In this document: piece after piece, positions 40,910 through 52,494 of the stretch
How positions within the stretch are numbered: position 1 is the first letter of the stretch
Layout: each line of letters begins with the position of its first letter
Source: Eutreptiella sp. 'Long Island Sound 2002'
Lineage: Eukaryota > Euglenozoa > Euglenophyceae > Eutreptiales > Eutreptiaceae
Direction: 5' to 3'
Assembly: GCA_964036045.1 (NCBI GenBank)
Contig: OZ038385.1
Location: 39,873,680-39,937,679 of the forward strand
Length of the DNA stretch: 64,000 nt
Made by a program: the position numbers and the translations under genes
The notes under the pieces: model-generated
Told to the model about the DNA's origin: nothing
What the model saw: the letters and a program-made list of their open reading frames with translations, nothing else
Databases searched by the model: none

Positions 40910-41054
40910 TGTTTTCTGAGTTCAGACGATCTTGTATGTTGATCTATAATTAATTGAGATGAAAATTTATCAGCCGGATGTGTTATCATAATTGGCGGAA
41001 CGTGGGATTTGCATTGCAAAATCCTAGGTTCGATTCCCGGATGCCATCCATGCA
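40910..41054 (+). repeat. 5' LTR of the copia element (145 bp)
   Basis: TGTTTTCTGAG to CCATCCATGCA, matching 46017-46161 in length (145 bp each) and nearly in sequence, with TG...CA ends. The last 75 bp resemble a tRNA: ATAATTGG D-loop, GGTTCGATTCC B box, and GGATG at the 5' end facing CATCC at the 3' end. Flanking 5-mers (ACGTC and GGCAG) do not match, so no target duplication. Confidence 0.75.
40976..41050 (+). tRNA. tRNA-like sequence inside the 5' LTR (also at 46083-46157)
   Basis: 75 nt with GGATG...CATCC acceptor pairing (5 of 7), an A-box-like TTATCATAATTGG and a B box GGTTCGATTCC. The anticodon loop would be 8 nt, so it is not a standard tRNA. Present at the same place in both LTRs. 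Confidence 0.45.
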
Positions 41055-41332
41055 ATTTTCTTAAAAGCGATAAATACATTTCAGCATGGGATGTTCCTAA
41101 TCTATGACATTGATATAAAATGAGCTTTTGCATGATTTACAAATGTTTTTATATCAACTTGTAAGGTTCAACAAGGCTTTTGTACCATTCTTCTTGCAAC
41201 CTTTTAGGTTGGTGTTTTGTTAACACATTGAATTGTCACTACTCAAGTGAGAGTTCATTCCTCGAATTCACTGCATTGTTTGCTATTGAAAAAAGCCAAG
41301 GGAAATGTTACCACTGGTAGCATCACTATTCC

Positions 41333-42500
41333 ATGGCTGCACTTACCTTGGATGATCTGGATCCTACTTATACTCCTGGAGCAGGACCTTCTGGCCACAC
41401 TCTGTTGTATCCTCCTGATGGTGTGACTGGCATTGCGCCGGTTGATTTGAACACGCCTATGGGCACGTTGGAAAGGCAATGGTTTCAGCAAAATCAAGTT
41501 CTACATGACATGAAGCAAGCATTCGACGCACATGTGCTTTCTCTGCAGGCTGAGCAGCAACGAGTTCAACAAGACAACGTCCACTTACTGCATCGCTTGA
41601 ATACGTTACCCACTCCGATGTCTTCTGGATCTCCTTCGCGACTCGACTGTCCGACGTTTTGGTTCTGAAGACGAGGCAGTGGACAGCAAGCTTGGTTTAC
41701 ATCAGTGTCACGCGTGGCGCGTACAGGTCGTCGCGTGGCATGCAGAGAGTACGCTTGCAGTGTCGACACGCAATGTTCAGGTTTTCACAAAGCTACAAGG
41801 ATGTGCGGCGCGCGTTGTCGCTGCGAAGATGCCACTGGACGCGCTTCGTACTGATCAAGGCTTTCAAGGACTGCTTGCGATACTAGAGTGGGCGTACGGT
41901 GGAGATACTGCAGAAAATATACTTCAGGCAGTTGTTGGACTGTTGGAGTGTAAGCGAGGTGACAGTGACATGCTAGCCTGGATTAATCGGCTGGATATGC
42001 TGGTCTATTGTCTTTCGAATTTTGGCATTGTCTTGGATGAGCGAATTTCGGGGACGCTGGAGTTGCTGAACTCCAACCTGAATGCGGATCAGCGGGCGAT
42101 GGTTGTCGCGAGCACGGTCTTCTCGCAAGTGTTGGTTGCTATTAGACAGCTTTTTCGAGGCGCGTCGACGTCGACACCAATCGATTGCATGTTTGGGGCT
42201 GAGGCGCAGCGACGAGAGAACAACAAAACACCAACCGGAAATAAGGTTAGCGCGCAGAGTGGGTCCCGGGTTACTTGCTGGAAGTGCGGGAAGCGTGGGC
42301 ATGTTCAACGTGATTGTCCTGAGAAGACGACGTCAGCTTCGACCCTGATGGCACAAGAGGCGTCGACGGAAGAGGAAGGGTCTTCACGTGCAGTGCCAAC
42401 GGCTGAGAACAAGTCTGGTGGGGCTGGCATGCGTGAGGTTTTCTCGGTGGTTGGTCATGACACCACTGCTGATTTGTTTCACAACCCTGGTGTGTGTTTG
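41333..42500 (+). pseudogene. copia gag region
   Basis: ATG 41333 (MAALTLDDLDPTYTPGAG) runs to a stop at 41668. The same protein continues in another frame from about 41660 (DEAVDSKLGLHQC, then a helical gag-like region), so there is a frame break. The CCHC knuckle is CWKCGKRGHVQRDC (42279-42320). Gag binds genomic RNA in Ty1/copia particles. Confidence 0.65.
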
Positions 42501-45500
42501 ATGGCGCAGTCTGGTCCATTGTCTTCTCCACTTCACAAGCTTTGCTCCGAATCTTTGGGTCGTGGGATCATTGATCTTGGGTGTACCGACACGATGTGTG
42601 GGGAATTTTGGCTCAATCACTATCTGCGCAAGCTTGGACCAGATGGCTCTGATGTTCGTCGGAATGACACCAATGCGTGGTTTGTGTTTGGGGACGGTGG
42701 CACGAAGTCAGCGCTCTACAGAGTCGACTTACCAGTACACATTGGTGGTCGCGTGCAGTTCTTACGTACTCACCTGGTTTCTGGGGAAACACCTCTGTTG
42801 ATTGGCCGGCGATCTATGGCGAGAATGCGCATTGAGATTGACGCGGCGAACAACACGGTTACTGTAAGCTTGGGTGCTGGCGATTTTACGATTCGTTGTG
42901 ATGTTTCTTCGTCCGGACATTTGGTGTTATCTCTTTGGGATTCATCGCATCGTGCGTCGTTGTGGCTAGCTTCTCTGCCGGTTGGACACTCGTATTCGAT
43001 GTTCGCTGCTGAGTCTTGGGGCGACGAACGGCTGGCGCGCAAGGAATTGCTGGCCTTACATATCAAGCTCGGGCATGCAGCGTTTCCTCATCTGGTTGAA
43101 CAGTTGGCTCTGGCGTATCCGGATCGAGATGCTTCTCTTCTTCGGTCTGTGGCACGGGGATTGGTATGTGAATCCTGTGAAAAGCCGAAGAAGGCGCCAA
43201 GGCGTCCTTTGGTGGCCATGCCCAAGGAACCGCATTTCAATTACGAGACGGGTGCGGATCTCTCGTATCTTCAAGGACAGCCTGTTTTGCACGTCATCTG
43301 TTTGTTCACTCGCGTCCGACATTGTTCTGTTCTTCGTGACAAGTCCACCACACACGTGTGTCATTCGTTGTTGCATCTGTGGGTCAAGTACTATGGTCCT
43401 CCGGTGTTGTTGTACACTGATTTGGGGGAGGAGTTTGACAATGAGCTCATCAGGATGTTATGGCATTACGCTGCACTGTGCGCCGGGTGGTTCACATTGG
43501 TCTCTGGGAGGTGTGGAGAGGCACCATTATCAGCTGAGACATACCGTGGAGTTACTTCTGGAGGCGGATGACACTCTGTCATTGCAAGATGCGTGTAATG
43601 TGGCATGCACGTCGTTGAACTATCATCCTATGCCGGATCGAGGTTTTTCGCCTCAGCAATTGGTGTATGGGGTGTCTTCACGGTGGCCTGATTTTGTGGC
43701 TGCAAAGTTACCTGCTCTGGCCGAAACACCTGTGCCTTCTGATCATGTGGGCCACTACATGGTGAAGTTCTTGGATGCTATGTATCGTGCACCGGAAAAA
43801 TTTCATGCAGCGGATGTTCGTGCGAAGGTTTCGCTGGCGAAGTGTAGTCGGCCGTCTACTAACCGTAAGGTTGAGCTTGTGACTGGCGATACGGTTTTTT
43901 ACTTTGAATCACTTGAGAAGGGCAAGCATTCTGGGCATGGGCCGGCTGTGGTCATTGGTGCTGACGGTGACTTTGTCGTGCTACGGCACGGCCGGGGTGT
44001 GAGGCGCGTACCTCTCGTGCACTGCAGACCTGCTTTGGCGGTGCTTGGCTCTCCTGATGTTGATCCCGAGGTGGCGCCTGTGGCAGTGCCTGATGAAGCG
44101 CAACAGGAGTTGGAAGAGCTGCTAGTTGACGAGGAGGGGAATGAGCTGAGCGCGGAGGAGGTTGCTGAGCTGAGACGGGTGAGAGACGACAGGGAACCTG
44201 TGGTGACACGTTCGCGGGCCAGGGCTGCGATGTCCGTGCTTACGAGGTTGGGACCTGGTCTTTCTGAGTTGGTCTGGCAATGTTACACATCTGTGATACC
44301 TCCTGCTATCTCGGGTGAGGTGTTTCTTTCATATTGCTATGTGGCGCATCGCTCTGCGCGTCGTGGCATGAGGGAGGTGACACCTGAAAGGGCACAATCG
44401 CTGGATTTTGCCGTGGCGAAGCAGAAGGAGTTGGCATCTTGGGTGGCTTGTCATGTGTAGGACCTGGTACCAGACAATGGGCAGAAGGCGATATCCTGTT
44501 GGTGGGTTCTCATTGACAAGGTGTAGGACGATGGTTCATTGAAGCCGAAGGCGCGGTTGGTTGTGCGGGGCTTTCAGGAGGCGGGTCTGCGGGACCTGGA
44601 TACCTTTTCTCCCACGTGTTCCAGGTCGTCCTGGCGTGTGCTGCTCACGGTGGCTTCTTATCGAGGATGGGCTCCGATCGCTGTGGACATTTCCACTGCC
44701 TTTTTACAAGGAGGCGCCCTGCAGTGTGAGGTGTGTGTACGGCATCCACAGGAGTTGCATGCACCGGGGCAGTTGTTAAAGCTGCGGATAGGCGGTGTAC
44801 GGGCTTGTGGACGCTCCACTGCACTGGTACCAGGCGCTGCACAAGGCTATGCTGTCTATTGGTGCGATTGTGGTGCCGTTTGACCTCGCAATATACCTTT
44901 TTTGGGATCATGAGAATTTTTTGTGGATGGGCAGCCGTTCACGTTGACGATATCTCCATCGCTGAGACTGACTCTCTCACCTCGTCCGTTCTGGAGGCGT
45001 TGCACGGTGTCTTCTCTGTTGGGTCTGAAAAAAGAGAGGAGTATGTGTTTTGTGGAGTGCATTTGGAATGCAAACGTGACGATGACGGCAATCTGATCAA
45101 GATAACGTTGGACCAACAGAAGTATATTGATGAGATCGCGGAGATATCTCTGGAGGAGTCTACAGATCGTGGAAGACTATTAAACGCCAAAGAGACCACT
45201 TTGTACCGCGGCTTGATTGGAGCTTTGTCCTGGTGTACCGGGCAAACGAGACCTGACTTCTCTTATACCCTGTGCCGTCTCTCACAACGATCAAGCAAAC
45301 CTACAGTCTCAGATGCGCTTCAAGCGAACAAGACCTTGGAGCACATGAGGAAGAGATCGCTATTCATCAGATTTCCCAAGTTGAGTGGACCTGTTCGTCT
45401 TATTGGATACCATGACTCGTCATGGGGCAATGGGGAGAAGGGGAAAACTGTTGGTGGGTGGCTGTGGACTATTGCAAGTGTCGGTGAAGACAAGAAGGAG

Positions 45501-45881
45501 CGCTTCTGTCTGATCAACTGGAAAAGCCGTACCCTGCGCAGAGTCGTAAAGTCCACCTTTGCTGGGGAAACCCTTGCCTGTTCAGCCTGCTTGGATGACC
45601 TGTTCTTGACGCTCAATGTCGTTACTGAGATTCCGAAGATGCGAGTCCCTGTTACGCTACGCACTGACTGTGCTTCACTATTCGACCACGTCTATCTGCA
45701 CAAGGCTGTGTCTGAAAAGAGACTTCTCATTGAGCTTGCGGTGATTCGTTATGCTATAACGTCTGGAGAAGTTACCAATCTTGAATGGGTGGCTACGCAA
45801 GATCAACTCGCAGATGCACTGACGAAGTCTGGCTACAGTTCCATTTTCTATAGCTCCCTCAACAATGCGGTTCTACCATGA
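42501..45881 (+). pseudogene. copia pol: protease, integrase, reverse transcriptase, RNase H
   Basis: Order is Ty1/copia-like. The protease site is degenerate (IIDLGCTDTMCG). The GAG-pre-integrase motif has H-x-C-x2-C (LHIKLGHAAFPHL, LVCESCEKPKK). Integrase Asp residues are ADLSYLQG and YTDLGEEFDNE; then a frame change near 43490 and the Glu in LGGVERHHYQ. RT: KARLVVRGFQEAG, DISTAFLQG, GVYGLVDAPLHWY (in a third frame), VHVDDIS. RNase H: GYHDSSWGN and WKSRTLRRVVKST, ending ATQDQLADALTKSG. In-frame TAG codons at 44458 and 44523 and at least four frame breaks show that it is dead. Confidence 0.8.
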
Positions 45882-45993
45882 GCATGAGAGTACCTGTTTA
45901 TCGTCTTCTTGGTTCAGACTTGGTAAGGACTTTGTCGTAATCGCTGATCGATCTGTCATGCATGATCGCTGTGGATCTGGACATTGTTCTGCT

Positions 45994-46016
45994 GGGGCAG
46001 AAAAAGAAAAGACGGA
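45994..46016 (+). promoter_or_regulatory. Polypurine tract of the copia element
   Basis: GGGGCAGAAAAAGAAAAGAC stretch directly before the TG of the 3' LTR, the expected plus-strand primer position. Confidence 0.65.
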
Positions 46017-46161
46017 TGTTTCCTTAGTTCAGACGATCTTGTCTGTTAATCTATAATTAATTGAGATGAAAATTTATCAGCCGGATGTATTATCATAATT
46101 GGCGGAACATGGGATTTGCATTGCAGAATCCTAGGTTCGATTCCCGGATGCCATCCATGCA
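46017..46161 (+). repeat. 3' LTR of the copia element (145 bp)
   Basis: TGTTTCCTTAG to CCATCCATGCA. It differs from the 5' LTR at a handful of positions. It is followed directly by a very GC-rich element. Confidence 0.75.
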
Positions 46162-46176
46162 GGCAGGGACACGCTA

Positions 46177-46523
46177 ATGGGCTGGTCCCCGGCGGAAACC
46201 CTGCGACAACACGAAGGATGGCCAACCCACAGCCACGCACACCAGGCCACCGAACACCTCTTCCGGGATCCCCTGGTCAAAGAAGCCACCATGAGAGGGG
46301 CGGTACACAGGCCCTGCACCGACACCTCACCAAACACACGGAAAGCCCCATGGAGGCAGCAGCACACCTCCAGCTAGAGGCAGTCCGCAGAGCAGCGGCC
46401 CAAATGGTACACCGCAAACACCTCCTGTTAACACACGCGGAGCAACTCACCGACCCCACCGCCAGGGAACACATGCAGCGTCTCATCCATTACCATGCCG
46501 TGCATGACCCAGACGTCCACTAA
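46177..46523 (+). pseudogene. Short GC-rich ORF at the start of the Ulp1-like element
   Basis: ATG 46177 (MGWSPAETLRQHEGWPTHSH) shifts frame near 46300 to a helical segment (HLQLEAVRRAAAQMVHRKHL, QLTDPTAREHMQRLIHYH) that ends at TAA 46521. No family recognised. Composition matches the following ORFs and differs sharply from the copia element. Confidence 0.35.
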
Positions 46524-49500
46524 CCCACTCCGCGCCCCGCACGCGCCCCCCATCTCCATCCGCAGGCCTCCAAGACACCACCACAGCGCCCCGAGGCCCA
46601 TCTCTCACCCAAGAAGCCACCCGGCACCGCCCAGTCCGGCCGAGCCCAACCAGGGCCAACCATGCATCGACGTAGACGCGCAAGACCCCGGCAGCCCATC
46701 CAGCCCACCCCCCCCGGACCCGGGGCACTCCCCCCTCACACAGGCCACCATCCGCGACCCCGACCTCCTCCGAGCAACCCTCCAAGACAGGGCCCCGACC
46801 ACCCCCCTGGGCTGGTACGGCCTACAAGACGACTGGACCAAGCTCACCGTCAAAACCCTCCGGGACCTGACCACCCCAGGCAGCGGCCTCCACGAGGCCA
46901 TCGTAGACCTCGTACTCTGGCGAGCCCGCAAACACACCCAGGGCCAGCACGTTTGGATCCCCCCCATCGAGTGGGGCCAGGCCCTGACGCACGACAGCGG
47001 CATCAATGTCACGCGTCAAGGGACCGTACGCCTACAACGGGCCCCAGCAGAGACGGACCACCCAGCGGACCCAAACCGCCCGGAGCAGTGGGAACAGGCC
47101 ACCGCACCAACCCGCGACACCGCCCTCCGCGCCGCCAGCCTCCGCACCCCAGACGACGACCCCCCCCCCCCCCACCTACAGACAGTGACCATCCCCCGCC
47201 GGAGGTCTGGGTTACAGTCCTCGAGCGCGGCCACTACTACGTGATAGCCGCTACGGCTACGTCCCCCGGCCCGCAATGGCTCATCCAAGGGACAGACACC
47301 ATGTTCGCCCCAGAGACAGCCCCACCAGGGGCAGTAGGGGACCCCACCACCCAGCACAGGGTCCTCAGGGGCATCCTCCAGCCAGGGGACAAGCCCCCAG
47401 CCCGCGCCCTGGCCCAAATCACCTCAGGGAAGGCGGGCTAACACCTGGGATTGGCCATGCTCTGCCTAACCCACTGGATCGAGCGCCGCTGGCCACCCAC
47501 GGGGACCGTGCCCTGGGTTTGGGCCATCCCCACCGCCCACACACAAGTTGAGGCGGGCCCGGACGCACGACCAAACCCCCCCCCCAGACCGCAGCAATCC
47601 CTCACCTGCGGGTACCACGCCATCCACAGGGTCCACAACCGCGCGGGTCTTAGCCCAAAGCTAGCATACCCCCTTCCCACCACTGACCAAGAGGTCCACC
47701 AGATACGCAAGCTCGTCTGCGAAATCCTTGCCGCGGCAGCAGAAGACGGCAAGCTTCTCCTCCAAACCGCCCGGCCTACAACTGGCCACGCAAGCGAGCC
47801 GCGGCGAGCGGACACATACACCGACACAGCACACCCCACCGCACAGTCCCCGCCCATGCCCCTCCCCTCTCGCTGCTCAACCGGAGACCCACACACGCCC
47901 ACCATCGCGCGCACCCCCGGGCCCCGCGACACGGGCCTCCCCCACCCGCCCGAACACCAGCACACGCCCGCCACACACCCCCCCGCCGGACACCCCTCAC
48001 CAACCCCCACACTCGACAACCCACACACAGCCGCCGAGAGGAGCCCCGCGCCCCGCAGCACGCCCACCCCACCCAGTGTCCCGCCCACGCCCCCCGCACA
48101 CACCCCAGAAGACCCAGGCCCACCCCCCCCGGCCCCTGAATGCAGCCCACGCGAACTGTTCCCCCCCGCGGACGCCAACCCACACAACCTCGCACATTCC
48201 AGGACCCGGGACCAGCCAAGCCGAGAAGGAGAAGGCCACAGCCCCGCGCCTCCCTCCCCCGCCGCTGCCGACCAGATCGGCCCGCCGGGCCGCCAGGTCA
48301 CGACCGGGCCCCCCCAGCCGCCCGCCCCCAACCTACAGCCCGAGAACATGCCCTCCATCCTCCCCGCCGTGGCCGCAGCAGAAGCCGCCGCCCGCAGGCC
48401 CGCCCGCATCACAGCCCAACCCGCGTCCGCCACCTCCTCCTCATCCTCAGCCTCGTCCACCTCCTCCACCTCATCCTCCGACCCCCCCCTCCCCGCCGCC
48501 CTCATCCTCAAGGCCACGGCAAAAGTCAAAGCCGCGGCCGCACGCACCGACCCCCCAACCCCCACACAGGCAACTCGGGCACCCCGGCAACGCACCGGGA
48601 CGACCCCCGACCCGACATCGGCGCCCTCACACCTCCGGACAGAGGTACTCCTCAACCTGGAACCGGACCCCAACCCCAAACCCGACCCCAAACCCAAAGC
48701 CGGCGCCCACGCGAGCACACACAACACCACAAACGCAACGACACAAACCCAACCGACACCACCCCCACCCGGACCCTCACCCAAGCCAGGACCCCCCACC
48801 CACCGCAACCCACGCCGCCCTCCCACCGGCACCCACCACCACCGCAGAGGCGGCCACCCAGCACGACCCCGTCCAAGCCCTTGTCCGCATCCCCGTCACC
48901 AAGCGCCCCGTCATCCATCCCCCACAAACCACCACCACCGCCGGCCAAACAAACCCAGGGACGTGGGACCCCTCGACCACCGTCACCGTCAAGCCCGGCC
49001 CCCAACCCGCTCCCCCTGCCCACCACATAGTGCAGCCCCGGGGACTACCCACGATGCCCAACCCCCCACCCCCACAAGGGGGACCGGAAAACCCACAAGA
49101 GGTCCATGGGCCATACCCGCAACACCAACCCCACCACTACCCACACCACCACCACCAGCGGCCCCACCACCACCACTACCAACACCAGCCCCACCACTAC
49201 CACTGCCCACCGCCCTACCCCACCGGGCCACAGCCCCCCGTGCACGAACAGCACCAGCGAATGGGATGGCAGCCACCGAGCGCTCCACCCGCATACCCCA
49301 CCTACCGCCAGGGGCCACCCCCCCCGTACCAGCCACCCCCCCCGTACCAGGAACCGTATCCGTATCCCCCCGGCCACCACGTCCACGCCGAAGGGGCCCC
49401 CCGGGCCCGACCCCGCTAAGGACAGTCACTCGACCCATACCACCAGCGGCTGCCGCCACCACGGCCCTACGTGGCGGATCCATGGACGACGGGGGACCTC

Positions 49501-49562
49501 CCCCCCCCCCAGTACCAGGCGGCACCATGCGAAGCCCTTCAGGACCCGCCGACGCCTCCTGA
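46495..49562 (+). pseudogene. Ulp1-like (C48) cysteine protease with long Pro-rich tail, frame-broken
   Basis: Pieces of a Ulp1/SENP-type protease can be read in order. N part: LTVKTLRDLTTPGSGLHEAI and HVWIPPIEWGQAL (46.8-47.0 kb). Then a frame change in the C13 run at 47161, a His segment RGHYYVIAAT (about 47229) and Asp in WLIQGTDTM. A TAA follows at 47439. In the same frame comes the Gln and Cys motif QQSLTCGYHAIHRV (about 47595). His, Asp, Gln and Cys are in the family order. After it come about 500 residues dominated by Pro, Thr, His and Ala. Ulp1-like proteases are known passengers of DNA transposons. No transposase or terminal repeats were recognised. Extreme C-richness makes sequence errors a real alternative to decay. 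Confidence 0.45.
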
Positions 49563-50616
49563 CTGGCCCAACTCGAGCGATGAGGCCCGGTCCCGCAAAC
49601 GGCGGCGCTCCCGCTCCCCCCCCGCACGGCACACTCGCCCACGGCGCCCACACTCCCCACACCGCCACCGCGCCACCCACTCGCGCCGCTCCTGCTCCCC
49701 CAGGTGCCACCACGACCCCCCGAGACCCCGCTCCCGTCGCTCCCGCTCGCACGGGCACCACCACGAGCGCCACCGCCGCCCCATGTCCACCTCCCCCTCC
49801 CCCCACCGGCCATACAAGACCCCCGGCCCCAGCCCCCGCCACCACCGCCCCCGCTCCCCCCGACGCCGCCAGGCACGCCACCACCGCCCCACGTCCACCT
49901 CCCCCTCCCCCCCCACGCCCCGCCGGGCTCCCCGTTCCCCCCGCCGCCCGTACCCATCAACCACCCCCAGCCCCCGCCACCACAACTCCCGCTCCCCCGG
50001 ACGCCACCAAGCGCGCCACCGCCGCCCCATGTCCACCTCCCCCTCCCGTTCCCCCCTCCGCCCGTACCCGTCCTCCACCCCCAGCCCCCGCCACCGCCGC
50101 TCCCGCTCCCCCAGGCACCGCCACCCCCGCCACCACCGCAGGTCCACGTCCTCCCCCCGCCGCTCCAGGACCCCGGGCACGGACTCCTCCCCCCCCCAGG
50201 CCCCCGCCCACCTCGCCTGGTGGTCTGCCCCCGCTTTGCAGGAGCTCCGCCGCTGGGTGAAGTGGGCCGGGGGAGCGGGAAGGCACGAAGGGTTGCACAT
50301 GGTGCATACCTTCGAGGAGGTGCGCACCCGCACCCCCGCCAACCCCAACGAGGCCGCCCCGGAGGCCATCATGCCGCAAGCGGCATGGGAGGCCCTCCTC
50401 CACGATGCGGTCCAGGGCCTCCGCCCCCCCTACACCCCCCAAGCCCTCTGCCAATGGCTCCAGGCCACCCACCCCCGGGCCTGGGCCACCGGAGCCCCCT
50501 CCCCACCCCGCCCCTCCCGCCACCACCACACCAGGAAGGGGGAGGACAAGGGCAAAGGAAGGGCAAGGGACACCAAGGAGCACTCAGGCAGGAGGGCACG
50601 GAGGGGCCCCAAGTGA
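49471..50616 (+). CDS. RS-rich repetitive protein, unknown
   Basis: 381 aa from ATG 49471, overlapping the end of the previous ORF by 92 nt. Residues about 40-240 are Arg/Ser/Pro/His repeats (RSRKRRRSRSPPARH, then several PRHHRPRSPRRR units of 40-60 residues), like RS domains that bind RNA and splicing factors. The C-terminal part is different and looks folded (HLAWWSAPALQELRRWVKWA, MPQAAWEALLHDAVQGL), with a basic end. A clean ATG, coherent frame and TGA suggest a real gene of the element. The overlapping frames are open only because of base composition. Confidence 0.4.
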   Translation: MADPWTTGDLPPPQYQAAPCEALQDPPTPPDWPNSSDEARSRKRRRSRSPPARHTRPRRPHSPHRHRATHSRRSCSPRCHHDPPRPRSRRSRSHGHHHERHRRPMSTSPSPHRPYKTPGPSPRHHRPRSPRRRQARHHRPTSTSPSPPTPRRAPRSPRRPYPSTTPSPRHHNSRSPGRHQARHRRPMSTSPSRSPLRPYPSSTPSPRHRRSRSPRHRHPRHHRRSTSSPRRSRTPGTDSSPPQAPAHLAWWSAPALQELRRWVKWAGGAGRHEGLHMVHTFEEVRTRTPANPNEAAPEAIMPQAAWEALLHDAVQGLRPPYTPQALCQWLQATHPRAWATGAPSPPRPSRHHHTRKGEDKGKGRARDTKEHSGRRARRGPK

Positions 50617-52494
50617 GGGCAGGCACTCACAGGGACAGGCGCCGGAAGAGACACCACATGGGGGCAGGAAACCACCCAAGAACCAGGATGGGACGGGAGC
50701 GGGGACCAAGGCACGAAGGAAAAGGGCACCACGGCAGGCACCACGACCCAAACCCAGGAAGGGCATACCACGACGGGGGGACCAGCGCCGCCCCACCCCC
50801 ACCAAACACCCCACGACACCCGGGGGCGCACCCCCCAACACACACCACCGAAGCAAGCATCGGACGCCGTGCGGATCACACCAGCGCACACCCACCAGCC
50901 ACCGGAAACCACATGGAGAATGGAGGGCACACCTACACGGGGAGAACGGGCCACACCCACAGAGGAAGCCGCAGGGAACGCCGCCGTACGGCGCACCACC
51001 ACGCCCTCACCGCCAGGCGACGACACCGGCCGCCAGAAGGGCCACCTCACAGGCACCGGAAGAAGACGAAGGCACGGCCACGGCGACCAGGACTAAGGAA
51101 CGAAACCCCCAGAGGACACGGGACCAAGGCACAGGCCCCAAGGGAGGGCAACCCCACGGACCGTAACGCGTTCGACCTACCCGACCCACCAGCCCGAGCA
51201 GCACGCCCAAGCCCCCACAGCACGGACCCAGCGAGACACCCACACCTAACCGCAGCCCCCAGCCACCAGCCAGCCACACTCCGGCCCGCACTCCGCACCA
51301 CGACACAGGCCATGCTGACCTCCACTGACCCACCGCGGCACCACGTGAGACCACGGCACACCGCACCACAGCGCGCCACAGTGCAACGCGCCACAGCACG
51401 ACGCGACGCAACGCGGCACAGAGCGGGACAACACGACACCACTGACCCTAACCTGAAGGACTAACCGAAGCCAGCCACCGCACACCCTGGAAGGCGCCGC
51501 ACCAGCACGCCACACACCAGCACCGCAGGCCACACACGGGGCCACAGCGCGCCTGGCAACCACGGTCGCGGACCACCCAGAAGGTTAAAACCGGCACCGC
51601 AGAGGGGAAAGGACACGAACAACCCCAGCTTCCTAGCCCAGAACCACAAGCAGCCGCCTGGCGCAGCCGCCCAGCCGGCAGAGCCAGGACCTAACCCGGC
51701 AGGAAGGGGCGCCGAGCCCACCGTGTACATAGCCCACCCGACCCATGGGGCCAGAACGCGGCCAAATGGAACGCAACTGACAACAGCAGCCCGGAAGACA
51801 ACACTGAATGCAGGCCAGTGCGTGCACCAGCCCAGGGAAGGCAGAGGGAGGAACAGGCAACCCCCCCCCCCCAAAAAAAAAAAGGAGGGGGGAGGGGGAA
51901 AAGGCGCGAAAACAGCCCACAGCCGCCAAACCGCCCGCCAACACCACCAGCGGCGGCCAAACCCCCCCCCCCAGAAGGCACGGAAGACAGGACCCCCAAA
52001 GAGGCACAGGGGGACAACCCAGCCAAAACCGGCAACACCAAGCCAGAAACAGCGGCCCACCGGGAAAAGGGACACCGAAACAAAAAAAAAAAAGAGAGAG
52101 CCAGCAGCCCAGCCCGAAAGAAAGGGGATGGGGGGACAGGGACCACAAGGCCCGGGACGGGAACACCCAGAAAAAAAGAATAAACAAAAAAGTGCAAAAA
52201 AAAAAACACAGCCCGACAACCCAGCCAAGAAGGGCTGGGCACAGCCGAGACCCGGGCCCAGCACACACGCCCACACCGCACGCCGGAACCGGAAACGGCG
52301 GGGGGCAAGCGGGGCGCCCACACATCCACACACGTCCCATAAGCAGGCCGAAAACAAACCCCAACCACGAACACCACAAACAGCCGACGCTAGAGGGACA
52401 ACACCACCAACCGTGCCCAAACACACCCACCCAAGACCCCAGCCAGGACTGGCGTGGTTAACAAAACCCACAGCCAACCGCCAACCGGAACCAA
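50617..52494. other. GC- and A-rich non-coding tail of the Ulp1-like element
   Basis: About 1.9 kb of C/A-rich sequence with A runs at 51874-51884, 52080-52092 and 52196-52206. Long open frames exist on both strands but change composition without motifs. The last 100 bp contain a satellite C-like unit in reverse. Confidence 0.5.

Noticed and set aside
50617-52494. Long frames on both strands (up to 338 codons)
   Set aside because: They follow C/A-rich composition, overlap in all frames and lack motifs.
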